A DNA stretch of 64,000 nucleotides, taken from assembly GCA_021780755.1 (NCBI GenBank), contig JAJXYF010000011.1, forward strand, positions 1 to 64,000, in the 5' to 3' direction. The notes beneath the pieces were generated by a model that saw only the letters and a list, made by a program, of their open reading frames with translations, ran no database searches and was not told where the DNA came from. Both the position numbers and the translations under genes were made by a program. This document shows, in pieces, positions 17,715 to 25,659 of this stretch; the first letter of the stretch is position 1, and every line of letters starts with the position of its first letter. The DNA comes from Deltaproteobacteria bacterium (GTDB lineage Bacteria > Desulfobacterota > Binatia > Binatales > Binataceae).

Positions 17715-18959
17715 ATGGGGATAAGCGTGATGAGCGATGCTCCCGCGATGGCCGGAGTGAGTCGTGCCGAGGTGGATTCGCCGCACGCATGGCGGATGGC
17801 GGTGGCGGGGTTTTTTACCTGCTTCACCCTGTTTGGCGTGGTGTACAGTTTCGGTGCGTTCTTCAAGCCGATGGCGGCGGAGTTCGGCGCCGACCGCGTG
17901 CATACGTCAGCGGTCTTTTCGATAACCGCCTGCATCTACAATGTGCTCGGGTTCGCCGGGGGCCATCTGGCGGATCGTTACGGTCCGCGCCGGGTGCTGA
18001 TGGTTGGGGCGATCGCGATGGGGCTGGGGCTGGTCGCGACGTCGATGGCCGGCAGCCTGGCGGTCGGGTGCGTGACCTATGGGCTCGGGATCGGGGTCGG
18101 CGTCGCGTGCAGCTATGTGCCGGTGCTGGCGGTGGTCGGGGGATGGTTCGAGAAGCGGCGCACGATGGCGCTCGGAATCGCGGTCTCGGGGGTGGGCTGC
18201 GGGACGCTGGTGGTGGCGCCGATCGCGGCGGCGCTGATCGTTCATTACGGGTGGCGCGAGTCATACGTGATCATGGGTATCGCGAGCACGCTTTTGATGG
18301 CGGTGTGCGCGATGGTGAGCGAGGCGCCACCAATCCATACGGCGGCGTTGGCTGCGCCCTTGACGCTTACGCACACCATGCGGTCGCCCGACTTTGTGAT
18401 GCTGTACGCGTCGATGGTGCTGGCATCGATTTCGATCTATATCCCGTTCGTCTATCTGCCCGAATTCGCCCATAGCCGCGGCGTCAGCCAGGTCGCGGCG
18501 GCGGCGCTGGTGGGGTTTATCGGTGCCGCCAGCATCGTAGGGCGCCTCGGTTTGGGCCGGGTCGCCGAGCGCACCGGAATCATCCCGCTTTACCAGACAA
18601 GCACGCTGATCCTGGGTTTGAGTTTCGGGTTGTGGATGGTGTCGCATTCGTACGCCGTACTGGTGGTGTTTACGATCGTGATGGGGGCGGCGTATGGGGG
18701 GATGATCGCGCTATCGCCGGCGGTGGTCGCCGAGTTGTTCGGGGTGCGCGGACTCGGTGCGCTGCTGGGCGCGCTTTATACCGGATCGGCGATCAGTGCG
18801 CTGACGGGGCCGCCGCTGGCGGGATTCGTGATCGATCGCACGGGCAGCTACCTGGGCGCGGCGGGGCTGGCGGGGGCGGCGGGAGTAGTGGGTTTCCTGG
18901 TGCTGATACCGCTGGGACGCCGGCGCGATATGGTCGCGGCCGCGGCGGAGGTTGGCTAG
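17715..18959 (+). CDS. MFS transporter (monocarboxylate/oxalate-type)
   Basis: A 414-aa major-facilitator permease with about 12 hydrophobic segments. The TM2-3 loop signature appears as GGHLADRYGPRRVLMVGA near residue 76, and the second-half counterpart as GRLGLGRVAERTG. The overall look (FFTCFTLFGVVYSFGAFFKPM; SYVPVLAVVGGWFEKRRTMALGIAVSG) matches the monocarboxylate transporter/OxlT-like branch, which moves small carboxylates with protons. The substrate is unknown. Met6 (17730), preceded by GGGGATAAGCGTG, is an alternative start. It appears to be a single-gene unit. Confidence 0.88.
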   Translation: MGISVMSDAPAMAGVSRAEVDSPHAWRMAVAGFFTCFTLFGVVYSFGAFFKPMAAEFGADRVHTSAVFSITACIYNVLGFAGGHLADRYGPRRVLMVGAIAMGLGLVATSMAGSLAVGCVTYGLGIGVGVACSYVPVLAVVGGWFEKRRTMALGIAVSGVGCGTLVVAPIAAALIVHYGWRESYVIMGIASTLLMAVCAMVSEAPPIHTAALAAPLTLTHTMRSPDFVMLYASMVLASISIYIPFVYLPEFAHSRGVSQVAAAALVGFIGAASIVGRLGLGRVAERTGIIPLYQTSTLILGLSFGLWMVSHSYAVLVVFTIVMGAAYGGMIALSPAVVAELFGVRGLGALLGALYTGSAISALTGPPLAGFVIDRTGSYLGAAGLAGAAGVVGFLVLIPLGRRRDMVAAAAEVG

Positions 18960-19065
18960 TTGCGGCGCGCGGAAAGTTTGTCGCTCGTGGCAGGTTACGC
19001 AGGCATGAAAATATCAGCATAAATCAGCCGCCGCTCCCACATTTTGCGGATCGGCGGAGAGGTCG

Positions 19066-19242
19066 GTGGATATCTACTGGACAGCGTTCGCGAATTTGCT
19101 TGACCCGCTGCCGAAGGAGCAATGCGCGATGCCGGAGGCGTATCGGCCGAGCTTCACGGTGAGCGACCCGGCAAGTCGCCGCATTTCGTCGTCGGATCGA
19201 GATGGAGTGAATCAGACTGGTCATGGAAACACACTGAATTGA
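19066..19242 (+). CDS. possible 58-aa small protein
   Basis: A GTG-started ORF (first residues VDIYWTAFANLLDPLPKEQC) with GGAGAG 6-9 bp upstream. It fills most of the 315-bp gap between the MFS and ICMT-like genes and is absent from the ORF track. Its composition (DPLPKEQCAMPEAYRPSFTV) looks protein-like, and there is no membrane segment. I do not recognise a family. Other frames of this stretch are also open on the minus strand, so this is a tentative call. Confidence 0.35.
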   Translation: MDIYWTAFANLLDPLPKEQCAMPEAYRPSFTVSDPASRRISSSDRDGVNQTGHGNTLN

Positions 19243-19274
19243 CTCATATCGCGATAAAACACTAGTCTCAAAAG

Positions 19275-20018
19275 ATGGTGCTTGAGGGGGCGAGGACGAA
19301 GTGGATGGGTATCGACGAACCGGTGGGAGCGGCGGCTGACGCGCCCGAAGCGACGCCCGCCGTCGCGGAATCGGAAGCTCCGTCGAAGATTGCGGAACCC
19401 GAAGTCGAATTGTCGCGGGGCGCGCGCTATCGGCATGCGCTGGGAAATATCGGTCTCGCGCTGCTGTTCTTCACCGCGTTGATACCGGCTAAGGGGCAGT
19501 ATAATTCGGGGCTGGCCAACGATATCTGGCTAGTCGGCGCGGTGCTGATGGGGGTGCTGTCGCTGGTGCGGGTGCCGGCGCGATCGTCGATGATCAACAT
19601 GCGCTCGATCATGGCGACGGCGGCGATGATGACGATACCGGCGCTGATGCGGCCGGCGGCGGGGTCGAGCGGATTGCTGCAAGACCTTGCGATCGTGATC
19701 GAACTAATCGGAATCGCGTTCACGCAAGTCTCGCGGCTCTACCTGGGACGGCGCTTCGGGCTGTTGCCGGCGAATCGGGGAATCGTGTCGAAGGGGCCGT
19801 TTCGACTGGTGCGTCATCCGATATATTCGGGATGGCTGGTGCTGACGATCGGGTTTCTGATGGCCTATCCGACGCCGAGGAATGTCGGGATTCTGATCCT
19901 GTCGGTGCCGTTCCTGGTCTGGCGGATGGAGTTGGAAGAAGAGCATCTGAACGAGGATGCCGAATATCGGGAGTACGCGGCGAAGACCCGGTATCGGCTT
20001 ATTCCGGGGATTTATTAG
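19275..20018 (+). CDS. isoprenylcysteine carboxyl methyltransferase (ICMT)-like membrane protein
   Basis: 247 aa. A Glu/Ala-rich cytosolic N-terminus is followed by about five hydrophobic helices. The C-terminal SAM-binding signature is clear: KGPFRLVRHPIYSGWLVLTIGF near residue 175, then RMELEEEHLNEDAEYREYAAKTRYRLIPGIY. Bacterial ICMT/phospholipid-methyltransferase-like proteins methylate lipids or small hydrophobic acceptors at the inner membrane; the acceptor is unknown. TTGACT lies about 34 bp before the ATG as a possible -35 box, with a poor -10. Met11 is an alternative start. Confidence 0.85.
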   Translation: MVLEGARTKWMGIDEPVGAAADAPEATPAVAESEAPSKIAEPEVELSRGARYRHALGNIGLALLFFTALIPAKGQYNSGLANDIWLVGAVLMGVLSLVRVPARSSMINMRSIMATAAMMTIPALMRPAAGSSGLLQDLAIVIELIGIAFTQVSRLYLGRRFGLLPANRGIVSKGPFRLVRHPIYSGWLVLTIGFLMAYPTPRNVGILILSVPFLVWRMELEEEHLNEDAEYREYAAKTRYRLIPGIY

Positions 20019-20081
20019 GGGACTCAGTGGGGCGCGTGGCGACAACGTCGCGGCACGCCGCCTGTGTTGTGCCCCGGGGGA

Positions 20082-23000
20082 TCAAGCTGGGGCATCTACC
20101 TGAGCGGGACGCTGGTGCGTACCGATCAGGTAGATGCCGCCGGCGAGCGCGGTGGACAGAACCATCGCGAACGCGAGGCCGCCGATGACGGCGAGCGCCA
20201 GGGGCTGCTGCACCTTGGCGCCGGCGCCGAGTCCGAGGGCGAGCGGTAAGAGGCCTGCGGCGGTCGCCAGCGTAGTCATCAGGATCGGCCGCAGACGGAC
20301 CTGTGCGGCCTCGGTCAAGGCGTCGCGCGGCGTGGCGCCACGGGCGACGCCGTGCTCGGCGCGATCAAGCAGCAGGATGCCGTTCTTGGCGGTGATGCCG
20401 ACCACCATGATGATGCCCATGAAGGACGAGATGTTGAGGCTGATGCCGGTGAGATCGAGCGCGATGAAGCTGCCGGCGAGGCATGAAAGAGCGCCGAGCA
20501 GGACGGCGATCGCGGGCGCCATCCGGGCGAATTCCCAGACCAGTACGAGGAACATCGCGATGGTTCCGGCGACCAGCACCAGGGCGAGTTGGTGAAAGGA
20601 TTTTTGTTGCTCGGCGTAGAGGCCGCCGTATTCGAGCGACATGCCGGGTGGCATCGCGAGGCCGGCAAGGCGCGCCTTGACGCGCGCGATCGCGGTGCTG
20701 AGATCGACGCCGTTGACGCGGGCGGTGACGCGGACGACGGGGCGCAAGCGTTCGCGTGCGAGTTCGGTGCCGGGTTTGAGCGTCTGCATGCGGGCGACCG
20801 CGGCTAGCGGTACGCGGCCGCCGTCGGGCGTTTTCAAGAGCACTCGTGGCAACAGATCAAGCCGGCGATGATAAATGTCGGGGTAGCGCACACGTACGTC
20901 CATTAGGCGGTCGGCGACGCGCAGGCTGGTCGCGACGGTGCCTTCGATGACGGCGCGCAGTGACGAACGGATGTTGTCGGCCGAGAGGCCGTAGCGTTCG
21001 GCGGCCGTGGCGTCCACGAGGACCTGTTCCTCGGGCGTGCTGAGCACCAGTCCGTTGAAGACGTCGACCACGCCCGGAATGCCATCGATGCGCTTGGCGA
21101 CATCGATGGCGGTGGTTTCGATGGCGGCCTGATCGGCGCCGAAGATATCGATGACGATGGGCTGCGGGGTGCCGGAGAGGTCGCCGATCATGTCTTGTAG
21201 CAACTGCGAGAAATCCACACTGACGCCGGGCACGGTGGCGAGGATGCGCGCGCGGATCGAACCCATCACGGCGTCGATGCCGCGGGTGCGGTTGGCGCGC
21301 AGGCGAACGGAGAAATCACCGACATTGGACTCGGTGAGAAAACCGCCGAGTTGGGTGCCGGTGCGGCGCGAGAACGCGGCGACCTCGGGAGTGTCTTTGA
21401 GGATGCGTTCGATTTTGGCGAGGAGCGCCTCGGTGTCGGCGAGCGTGCTTTCGGGCGGCGTGATGTAGTCCAGAGTGAAGCCGCCTTCGTCGAGCGCCGG
21501 CAGATAGTCAGTGCCGATGGTGCCGTAGAGGGCGAAGGCGGCGGCGATTGCGAGCACGGCGCCGGCGAGCGCGAGCGATGGCATCCGGATGAACGGGCGC
21601 AGGCTGAACAGAAATGCGTCGCGGACCAGGTCGAAGAGGCGGCCGGGCGGGTGCGCGGGACGGCGCCAGCGTTCGGCGATCAATTCGAGCGCGGGTGTGA
21701 AATAGAGCGCGAGCAGCAGCGAGATGAAGAGTCCGCCGCCCAGCGTCAGGGCGAGCGCGCGAAAGAACGCCCCGGTCACGCCGGCGAGGAAGACCAGCGG
21801 CAGGAACATCACGATGACGGTCGCGGTGGAGGCGATCAGCGGGCGGGTGAGCTCAGCAGTGGCGTCGCTAATCGCGCGGTCGGCGCCGGCGCCAGCGGTG
21901 CGTGCGCGGTGCATCGCCTCGATCATGACGATGGCGTCGTCGATGAACAGGCCGATGCCGGCGGCGAGTCCGCCGAGGGTCATCATGTTGAAGGTCATGC
22001 CGAAGGCGGCCATCGCGGCGAAGGTGATCGCGATGGTGCAAGGTACAACGACGGCCGCGACCAGGGCGCTGACGATCGAGCGGGTGAAGAAAAAAACCAC
22101 GGCGACGGCGAGCAGGAGGCCGAGCACGATAGCGTCGCGCACGCTGTTGAAGGATTCGTCGACGAGCGCGGCCTGATCGTAGGAAAACGAAAACGTGACA
22201 TCGGGGTAGCGCACGCGAAAATCGTTGACGATGGCGTGAGCGGCGGCGGAGATGGCCTGGGTATTGCCGGCGGGCTGGCGCGAGACCCCGATCATCACGG
22301 CCTCGCCGTGCTGGCTCGAGCCGCGGAGATAGTCCTCGGTGATGCCGAGTTCGACGGTGGCGATGTCGCGCACAAAGACCGGTTGTCCGTCGATGTTGGC
22401 GAGCGGAATGGCGGCGAGTTGATCGGCGTCGTGCAGTTCGGTGCTGACGATGGTCAGCAGCATGCGATGGGCGTTGAGCACGCGACCGGCCGAGGCGATG
22501 ACGTTGGCCTTGGCGAGTCCGGTGACGACGTCGTCGGGAGCGAGCTGGTGCTGGAGCATGCGAGCGGGATCGAGGCGGACGACGTACTGGCGATATTTGG
22601 CGTTGCCGATATCGACACGATAGGTGCCGTCGATGCGATGGAGGCTCGGCACCAGGTCGTACTGTGCGATGTCGGTGAGACTGGCAAGGTCGCGAGCCGA
22701 GGAACTCAAGTCGATGTCGATAATCGGGAAGGTGCCGCTGTTGAGCAGGCGCGTATCGACCACGGTCGCGGGCGGCAACTTTGCGCGGACCTCGCCGAGG
22801 GCCGAGTTGAGCAACTGGAAGCCGGTGACCGGGTCGGTGCCCTCGTTGAAGTCCACGTCGATTTCGGCGCTGCCGCGCGTGGTGGTGGAGCGGACGAGCT
22901 TGATGCCGACGACGCTGTAGGCCGCTTCCTCGAGGGGGCGGGTGACCGCGACGAGCATCTGTTGTGCGGGCAGGTCGCCGGCTTCGGCGGTGACCAGCGC

Positions 23001-23117
23001 GCGGTTGAACTGGATTTCAGGAAATACCGCACTGGGAATCGAGCGCGCCAGGACCAGGCCGAGCGCCGCCGCCGCGGTGACGAGGCAGAGCGCCAGAATC
23101 GAATTGCCACGGGTCAT
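20082..23117 (-). CDS. RND efflux transporter inner-membrane permease
   Basis: 1011-aa AcrB/MdtC-type proton-driven pump. It has two hydrophobic halves with large periplasmic loops. The proton-relay aspartate pair is visible in TM4 (GLFIDDAIVMIEAM, about residue 392), and the second half has NISSFMGIIMVVGITAKNGILLLDRAEHG. It starts inside the usual N-terminal region (NSILALCLVTAAAALGLVLA is TM1), which is slightly short but complete. The start overlaps the adaptor stop by 4 bp (ATGA) in the tolC-mfp-rnd operon. Substrates could be drugs, solvents or lipids; DD in TM4 rather than a CzcA metal motif favours organic substrates. The last codons carry a 13-bp inverted repeat (20091-20103 / 20126-20138). 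Confidence 0.93.
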   Translation of the reverse strand: MTRGNSILALCLVTAAAALGLVLARSIPSAVFPEIQFNRALVTAEAGDLPAQQMLVAVTRPLEEAAYSVVGIKLVRSTTTRGSAEIDVDFNEGTDPVTGFQLLNSALGEVRAKLPPATVVDTRLLNSGTFPIIDIDLSSSARDLASLTDIAQYDLVPSLHRIDGTYRVDIGNAKYRQYVVRLDPARMLQHQLAPDDVVTGLAKANVIASAGRVLNAHRMLLTIVSTELHDADQLAAIPLANIDGQPVFVRDIATVELGITEDYLRGSSQHGEAVMIGVSRQPAGNTQAISAAAHAIVNDFRVRYPDVTFSFSYDQAALVDESFNSVRDAIVLGLLLAVAVVFFFTRSIVSALVAAVVVPCTIAITFAAMAAFGMTFNMMTLGGLAAGIGLFIDDAIVMIEAMHRARTAGAGADRAISDATAELTRPLIASTATVIVMFLPLVFLAGVTGAFFRALALTLGGGLFISLLLALYFTPALELIAERWRRPAHPPGRLFDLVRDAFLFSLRPFIRMPSLALAGAVLAIAAAFALYGTIGTDYLPALDEGGFTLDYITPPESTLADTEALLAKIERILKDTPEVAAFSRRTGTQLGGFLTESNVGDFSVRLRANRTRGIDAVMGSIRARILATVPGVSVDFSQLLQDMIGDLSGTPQPIVIDIFGADQAAIETTAIDVAKRIDGIPGVVDVFNGLVLSTPEEQVLVDATAAERYGLSADNIRSSLRAVIEGTVATSLRVADRLMDVRVRYPDIYHRRLDLLPRVLLKTPDGGRVPLAAVARMQTLKPGTELARERLRPVVRVTARVNGVDLSTAIARVKARLAGLAMPPGMSLEYGGLYAEQQKSFHQLALVLVAGTIAMFLVLVWEFARMAPAIAVLLGALSCLAGSFIALDLTGISLNISSFMGIIMVVGITAKNGILLLDRAEHGVARGATPRDALTEAAQVRLRPILMTTLATAAGLLPLALGLGAGAKVQQPLALAVIGGLAFAMVLSTALAGGIYLIGTHQRPAQVDAPA

Positions 23118-24157
23118 TGCGGCGCGACCGTGAGTGGTGCGACCGCGGGCGGCGCCACCGTGGCCTCGATCTTGAGGCCGTCGGCGAGCGCGTAGCCACC
23201 GGAGGTGATTACGAGAGTGCCCGGCGCGAGTCCCGCCGTCACCTGGATGAGGTTACCGCGGCGGATGCCGGTGGTGATCGCCGTGCGATGCGCGCGGCCG
23301 TCGGCGCCGGCGACAAAGACGTGATAGGCGCCGTCGGTATCGGCGAAGAGAGCGGCGGTGGGAATGACGATAGCGTCGGGCACCGAGGCGATGGTGACGG
23401 CGACCTCAACCGGCGCACCGGTCTGGCTGATGCGTTGGGCGGCGGTGAACTCGAGGCGGGCGGGCGCGGTCGCACCGTTGGGGCTGAGGCTCGGTGAGAG
23501 CGCGGCGACGCGCGCGGGAATCGCGGCGCCGGGAACCATCGGCGAGGTCACCGTCGCGTTCATACCGGGATGAATCGAGGCGAGGTCGTCGATCGGCACC
23601 GCCGCTTCGACATAGACGCTTTTGGGATCGATCAGGTCAGCCAGCGGGTCCATATCGTTGACCATCTGGCCGGTGCTGACGAGCCGTTGCGAGACGATGC
23701 CGTCTTCGGGCGCAACGACGGCGACGCCGCCGGTGTGGCTATAACGATGGACCGATTGCGCGAGCGCGGGAGCTTCGGACGGATCGAGGCGCTCGGCCAC
23801 CGCGAGTCCATTGGCGGCGGCTTCCACTTCGCGGTTGAGGACGTGCGCGATGACTTCGCCGCAGCGCACGCGGTCGCCATTCTGGAGGTTGAAGCCGAGC
23901 ACGCGGCCGGCCGAGGGCGCGCGGAGTTGCAGATGGCGGGCGGCGACGGTGGTGCCGAGCAGGCGCAAATCGCGGCGCATCGGGGCGACGGTGACCCTGG
24001 CGACCGACACCGCCATGGTGACGGCGCCGGGCGGGGGCGCGGCGGAATCGTCGTCGCTAGCGCTTGCGCCGCTGCCGGCGCGGCATCCGGCGAGCGCGAG
24101 GGTGAGCACAATCAAAAGAGCGAGTGCGGTGCCGACGAGCGTGCGCATTATCGTCAT
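23114..24157 (-). CDS. RND periplasmic adaptor (HlyD/MFP) subunit
   Basis: 347 aa. The N-terminus has a membrane anchor or lipoprotein-type signal (ALALLIVLTLALAGCRAG, lipobox LAGC). The lipoyl-like domain (LRAPSAGRVLGFNLQNGDRVRCGEVIAHV; VVAPEDGIVSQRLVSTGQMV) flanks a short hairpin, followed by beta-barrel and membrane-proximal domains (PTAALFADTDGAYHVFVAGADG; GLAPGTLVITSGGYALADG). The coiled-coil hairpin is shorter than in AcrA. It joins the TolC-type channel to the RND pump across the periplasm. It overlaps both neighbouring genes by 4 bp. Confidence 0.92.
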   Translation of the reverse strand: MTIMRTLVGTALALLIVLTLALAGCRAGSGASASDDDSAAPPPGAVTMAVSVARVTVAPMRRDLRLLGTTVAARHLQLRAPSAGRVLGFNLQNGDRVRCGEVIAHVLNREVEAAANGLAVAERLDPSEAPALAQSVHRYSHTGGVAVVAPEDGIVSQRLVSTGQMVNDMDPLADLIDPKSVYVEAAVPIDDLASIHPGMNATVTSPMVPGAAIPARVAALSPSLSPNGATAPARLEFTAAQRISQTGAPVEVAVTIASVPDAIVIPTAALFADTDGAYHVFVAGADGRAHRTAITTGIRRGNLIQVTAGLAPGTLVITSGGYALADGLKIEATVAPPAVAPLTVAPQ

Positions 24158-25416
24158 CGCGCGATCCCCAGGACCAGTGCGGCCTGCGCGGCGGCCTGAT
24201 GGGCGGCGAACTGCTGGTCGAAGCGCGCGAGGCGCAGCGCCTGGGCCTGCTGGTAGGCGTCGAGTACTTCGAGAAGGGTGACGCTGCCGCCGCCGAGAAA
24301 GCGCGTCCAGTCGAGGGCGAACGAATCGTCGGCGGTCGTTTGCGATTGCGCGAGGAGGTCGAGTTGCCTGCGCGCGTTGGCGTAGCGATCGTCGGCGTCG
24401 GCGAGGTCGCGCGTCAATTGGAGTTCGATCTGTTTTTTTTGCGCCTCGGCGACGTGCTGCGAGGCCAGCGCTTCATCGATATGCGATCGCACCAGACCGC
24501 CCTGGAAGAGCGGCAACGCGAGTGCGGTGTCATAGGAGGCGCCGAGATGATGCCCGAAAGTCTTTTGCGGATCGATCCCGAGCCATCCGGCAGTGGCGCC
24601 GAACTTGACCGTCGGGTAGCGCTCGTCGTGGGCGGCGGCGACCTGCATCTGGGCGGCGCGGACCTGGCGATCGGCGGCCTTGTACGCGGGGCTCTGATCG
24701 AGGGCGGCGCTGGGCGGCGCGGGCAAATCGTCAACGGGAGCGACCTGCAAGTCGTTGGTATCGTCGGCGCCGATTAGCGAGGCGAGCACGATCGAAGCGT
24801 GATCGGCGGCCTGATCCGCGTTGGCGAGGGCGAGCTCCGTGGTGTCGCGCGCGGAGCGGATGCGCAAGAGGTCGTTGGGAATCGCGCGGCCGCTGCGTTC
24901 GAGGGCCTCGACGATTTTGACGTAGCCGGTGAGCCGGCCGAGGTTGGCGTCGAGGGTCCATTGCTGGTCGCGTGTGCGCAGCAGGTCAAAATAGGCGACG
25001 GTGGTATCGAAGACAATTTGCGCGCGAACGGCGGCGACTCCGAGCGTCGCGGCCTCGGCGGCATAGCGGGCGGCCCGCACCTGGTCGTTGCGGCGGCCAC
25101 CGTCAAAGGCGGTGTACTCGAGCACGAGTTGTCCGAGGGTCTGACCGCCGTTGGTAATCGTGCGGTCATACCCGGGCGCCTGCAGGTAGTCGCCGGCGCC
25201 GGAGATATTCGGGTAGAGCGGGGCGCGCGCCTCGTCAATGCGGGCGCGATTCAGGTCGCTGTTGGCGGCGGCGTTGGCGAGCATGGGGGCGACTTCGAGC
25301 GCGCGACCAATTGCCTGATCGAGCGTGATCGCTTCGCCACAATGCGCGGGAGCAGAGGCCAGCGCGATCGCGCAGACCGCGGCGGCGAGAGGGACGCATC
25401 GGAGGCGACAGGGCAT
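24154..25416 (-). CDS. TolC-family outer-membrane efflux protein
   Basis: 420 aa with a cleavable signal peptide (MPCRLRCVPLAAAVCAIALASAPAHC). The family's duplicated architecture is visible: TLDQAIGRALEVAPMLANAAANSDLNRARIDEARAPLYPNISG opens the first half, and ADRQVRAAQMQVAAAHDERYPTVKFGATAG opens the second, each followed by long coiled-coil helices. The end SVTLLEVLDAYQQAQALRLARFDQQFAAH is typical. It forms the outer-membrane channel of the tripartite pump and is the first gene of the operon. A TTAAC-N4-GTTAA dyad lies about 40 bp upstream. Confidence 0.92.
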   Translation of the reverse strand: MPCRLRCVPLAAAVCAIALASAPAHCGEAITLDQAIGRALEVAPMLANAAANSDLNRARIDEARAPLYPNISGAGDYLQAPGYDRTITNGGQTLGQLVLEYTAFDGGRRNDQVRAARYAAEAATLGVAAVRAQIVFDTTVAYFDLLRTRDQQWTLDANLGRLTGYVKIVEALERSGRAIPNDLLRIRSARDTTELALANADQAADHASIVLASLIGADDTNDLQVAPVDDLPAPPSAALDQSPAYKAADRQVRAAQMQVAAAHDERYPTVKFGATAGWLGIDPQKTFGHHLGASYDTALALPLFQGGLVRSHIDEALASQHVAEAQKKQIELQLTRDLADADDRYANARRQLDLLAQSQTTADDSFALDWTRFLGGGSVTLLEVLDAYQQAQALRLARFDQQFAAHQAAAQAALVLGIAR

Positions 25417-25453
25417 GGGGAGGATCGTACCAACGGCGGGCAGCGCGGCCTAA

Positions 25454-25467
25454 TTAACAAACGTTAA
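25454..25467 (-). promoter_or_regulatory. candidate operator dyad upstream of the efflux operon
   Basis: The perfect inverted repeat TTAACAAACGTTAA sits in a short AT-rich island about 40 bp before the tolC-family start, where a promoter/operator would be expected. No regulator gene is adjacent, so the binding protein is unknown. Confidence 0.35.
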
Positions 25468-25600
25468 GGATCGGTGCGGCGCGGAGGGGGGGACTTTGTA
25501 TCCGTGAATCGAGTTCGCGACGAGGGGAAAACCCGGGCGCGGCAGATCGAAGGGCGCCGTACTCTTGACTGCAAACCCAGTCGCTCACCCGCGCTCGCCA

Positions 25601-25642
25601 TTTCGCGCGCCCTCCGCATGGACAAGTAGAGGGCGCGCGAAA
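25601..25642 (-). terminator. hairpin terminator of the beta-propeller gene
   Basis: A perfect 14-bp stem (TTTCGCGCGCCCTC / GAGGGCGCGCGAAA) with a 14-nt loop starts 18 bp past the stop of the minus-strand gene at 25660. The T-rich ends are weak, but the position is right. It separates that gene from the efflux operon. Confidence 0.6.
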
Positions 25643-25659
25643 ATCTCGCAGGGCGAAAT

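Noticed and set aside
21351-23195. 614-aa plus-strand ORF
   Set aside because: Antisense to the RND permease gene; Glu/Gly/Arg low-complexity composition marks it as a shadow frame.
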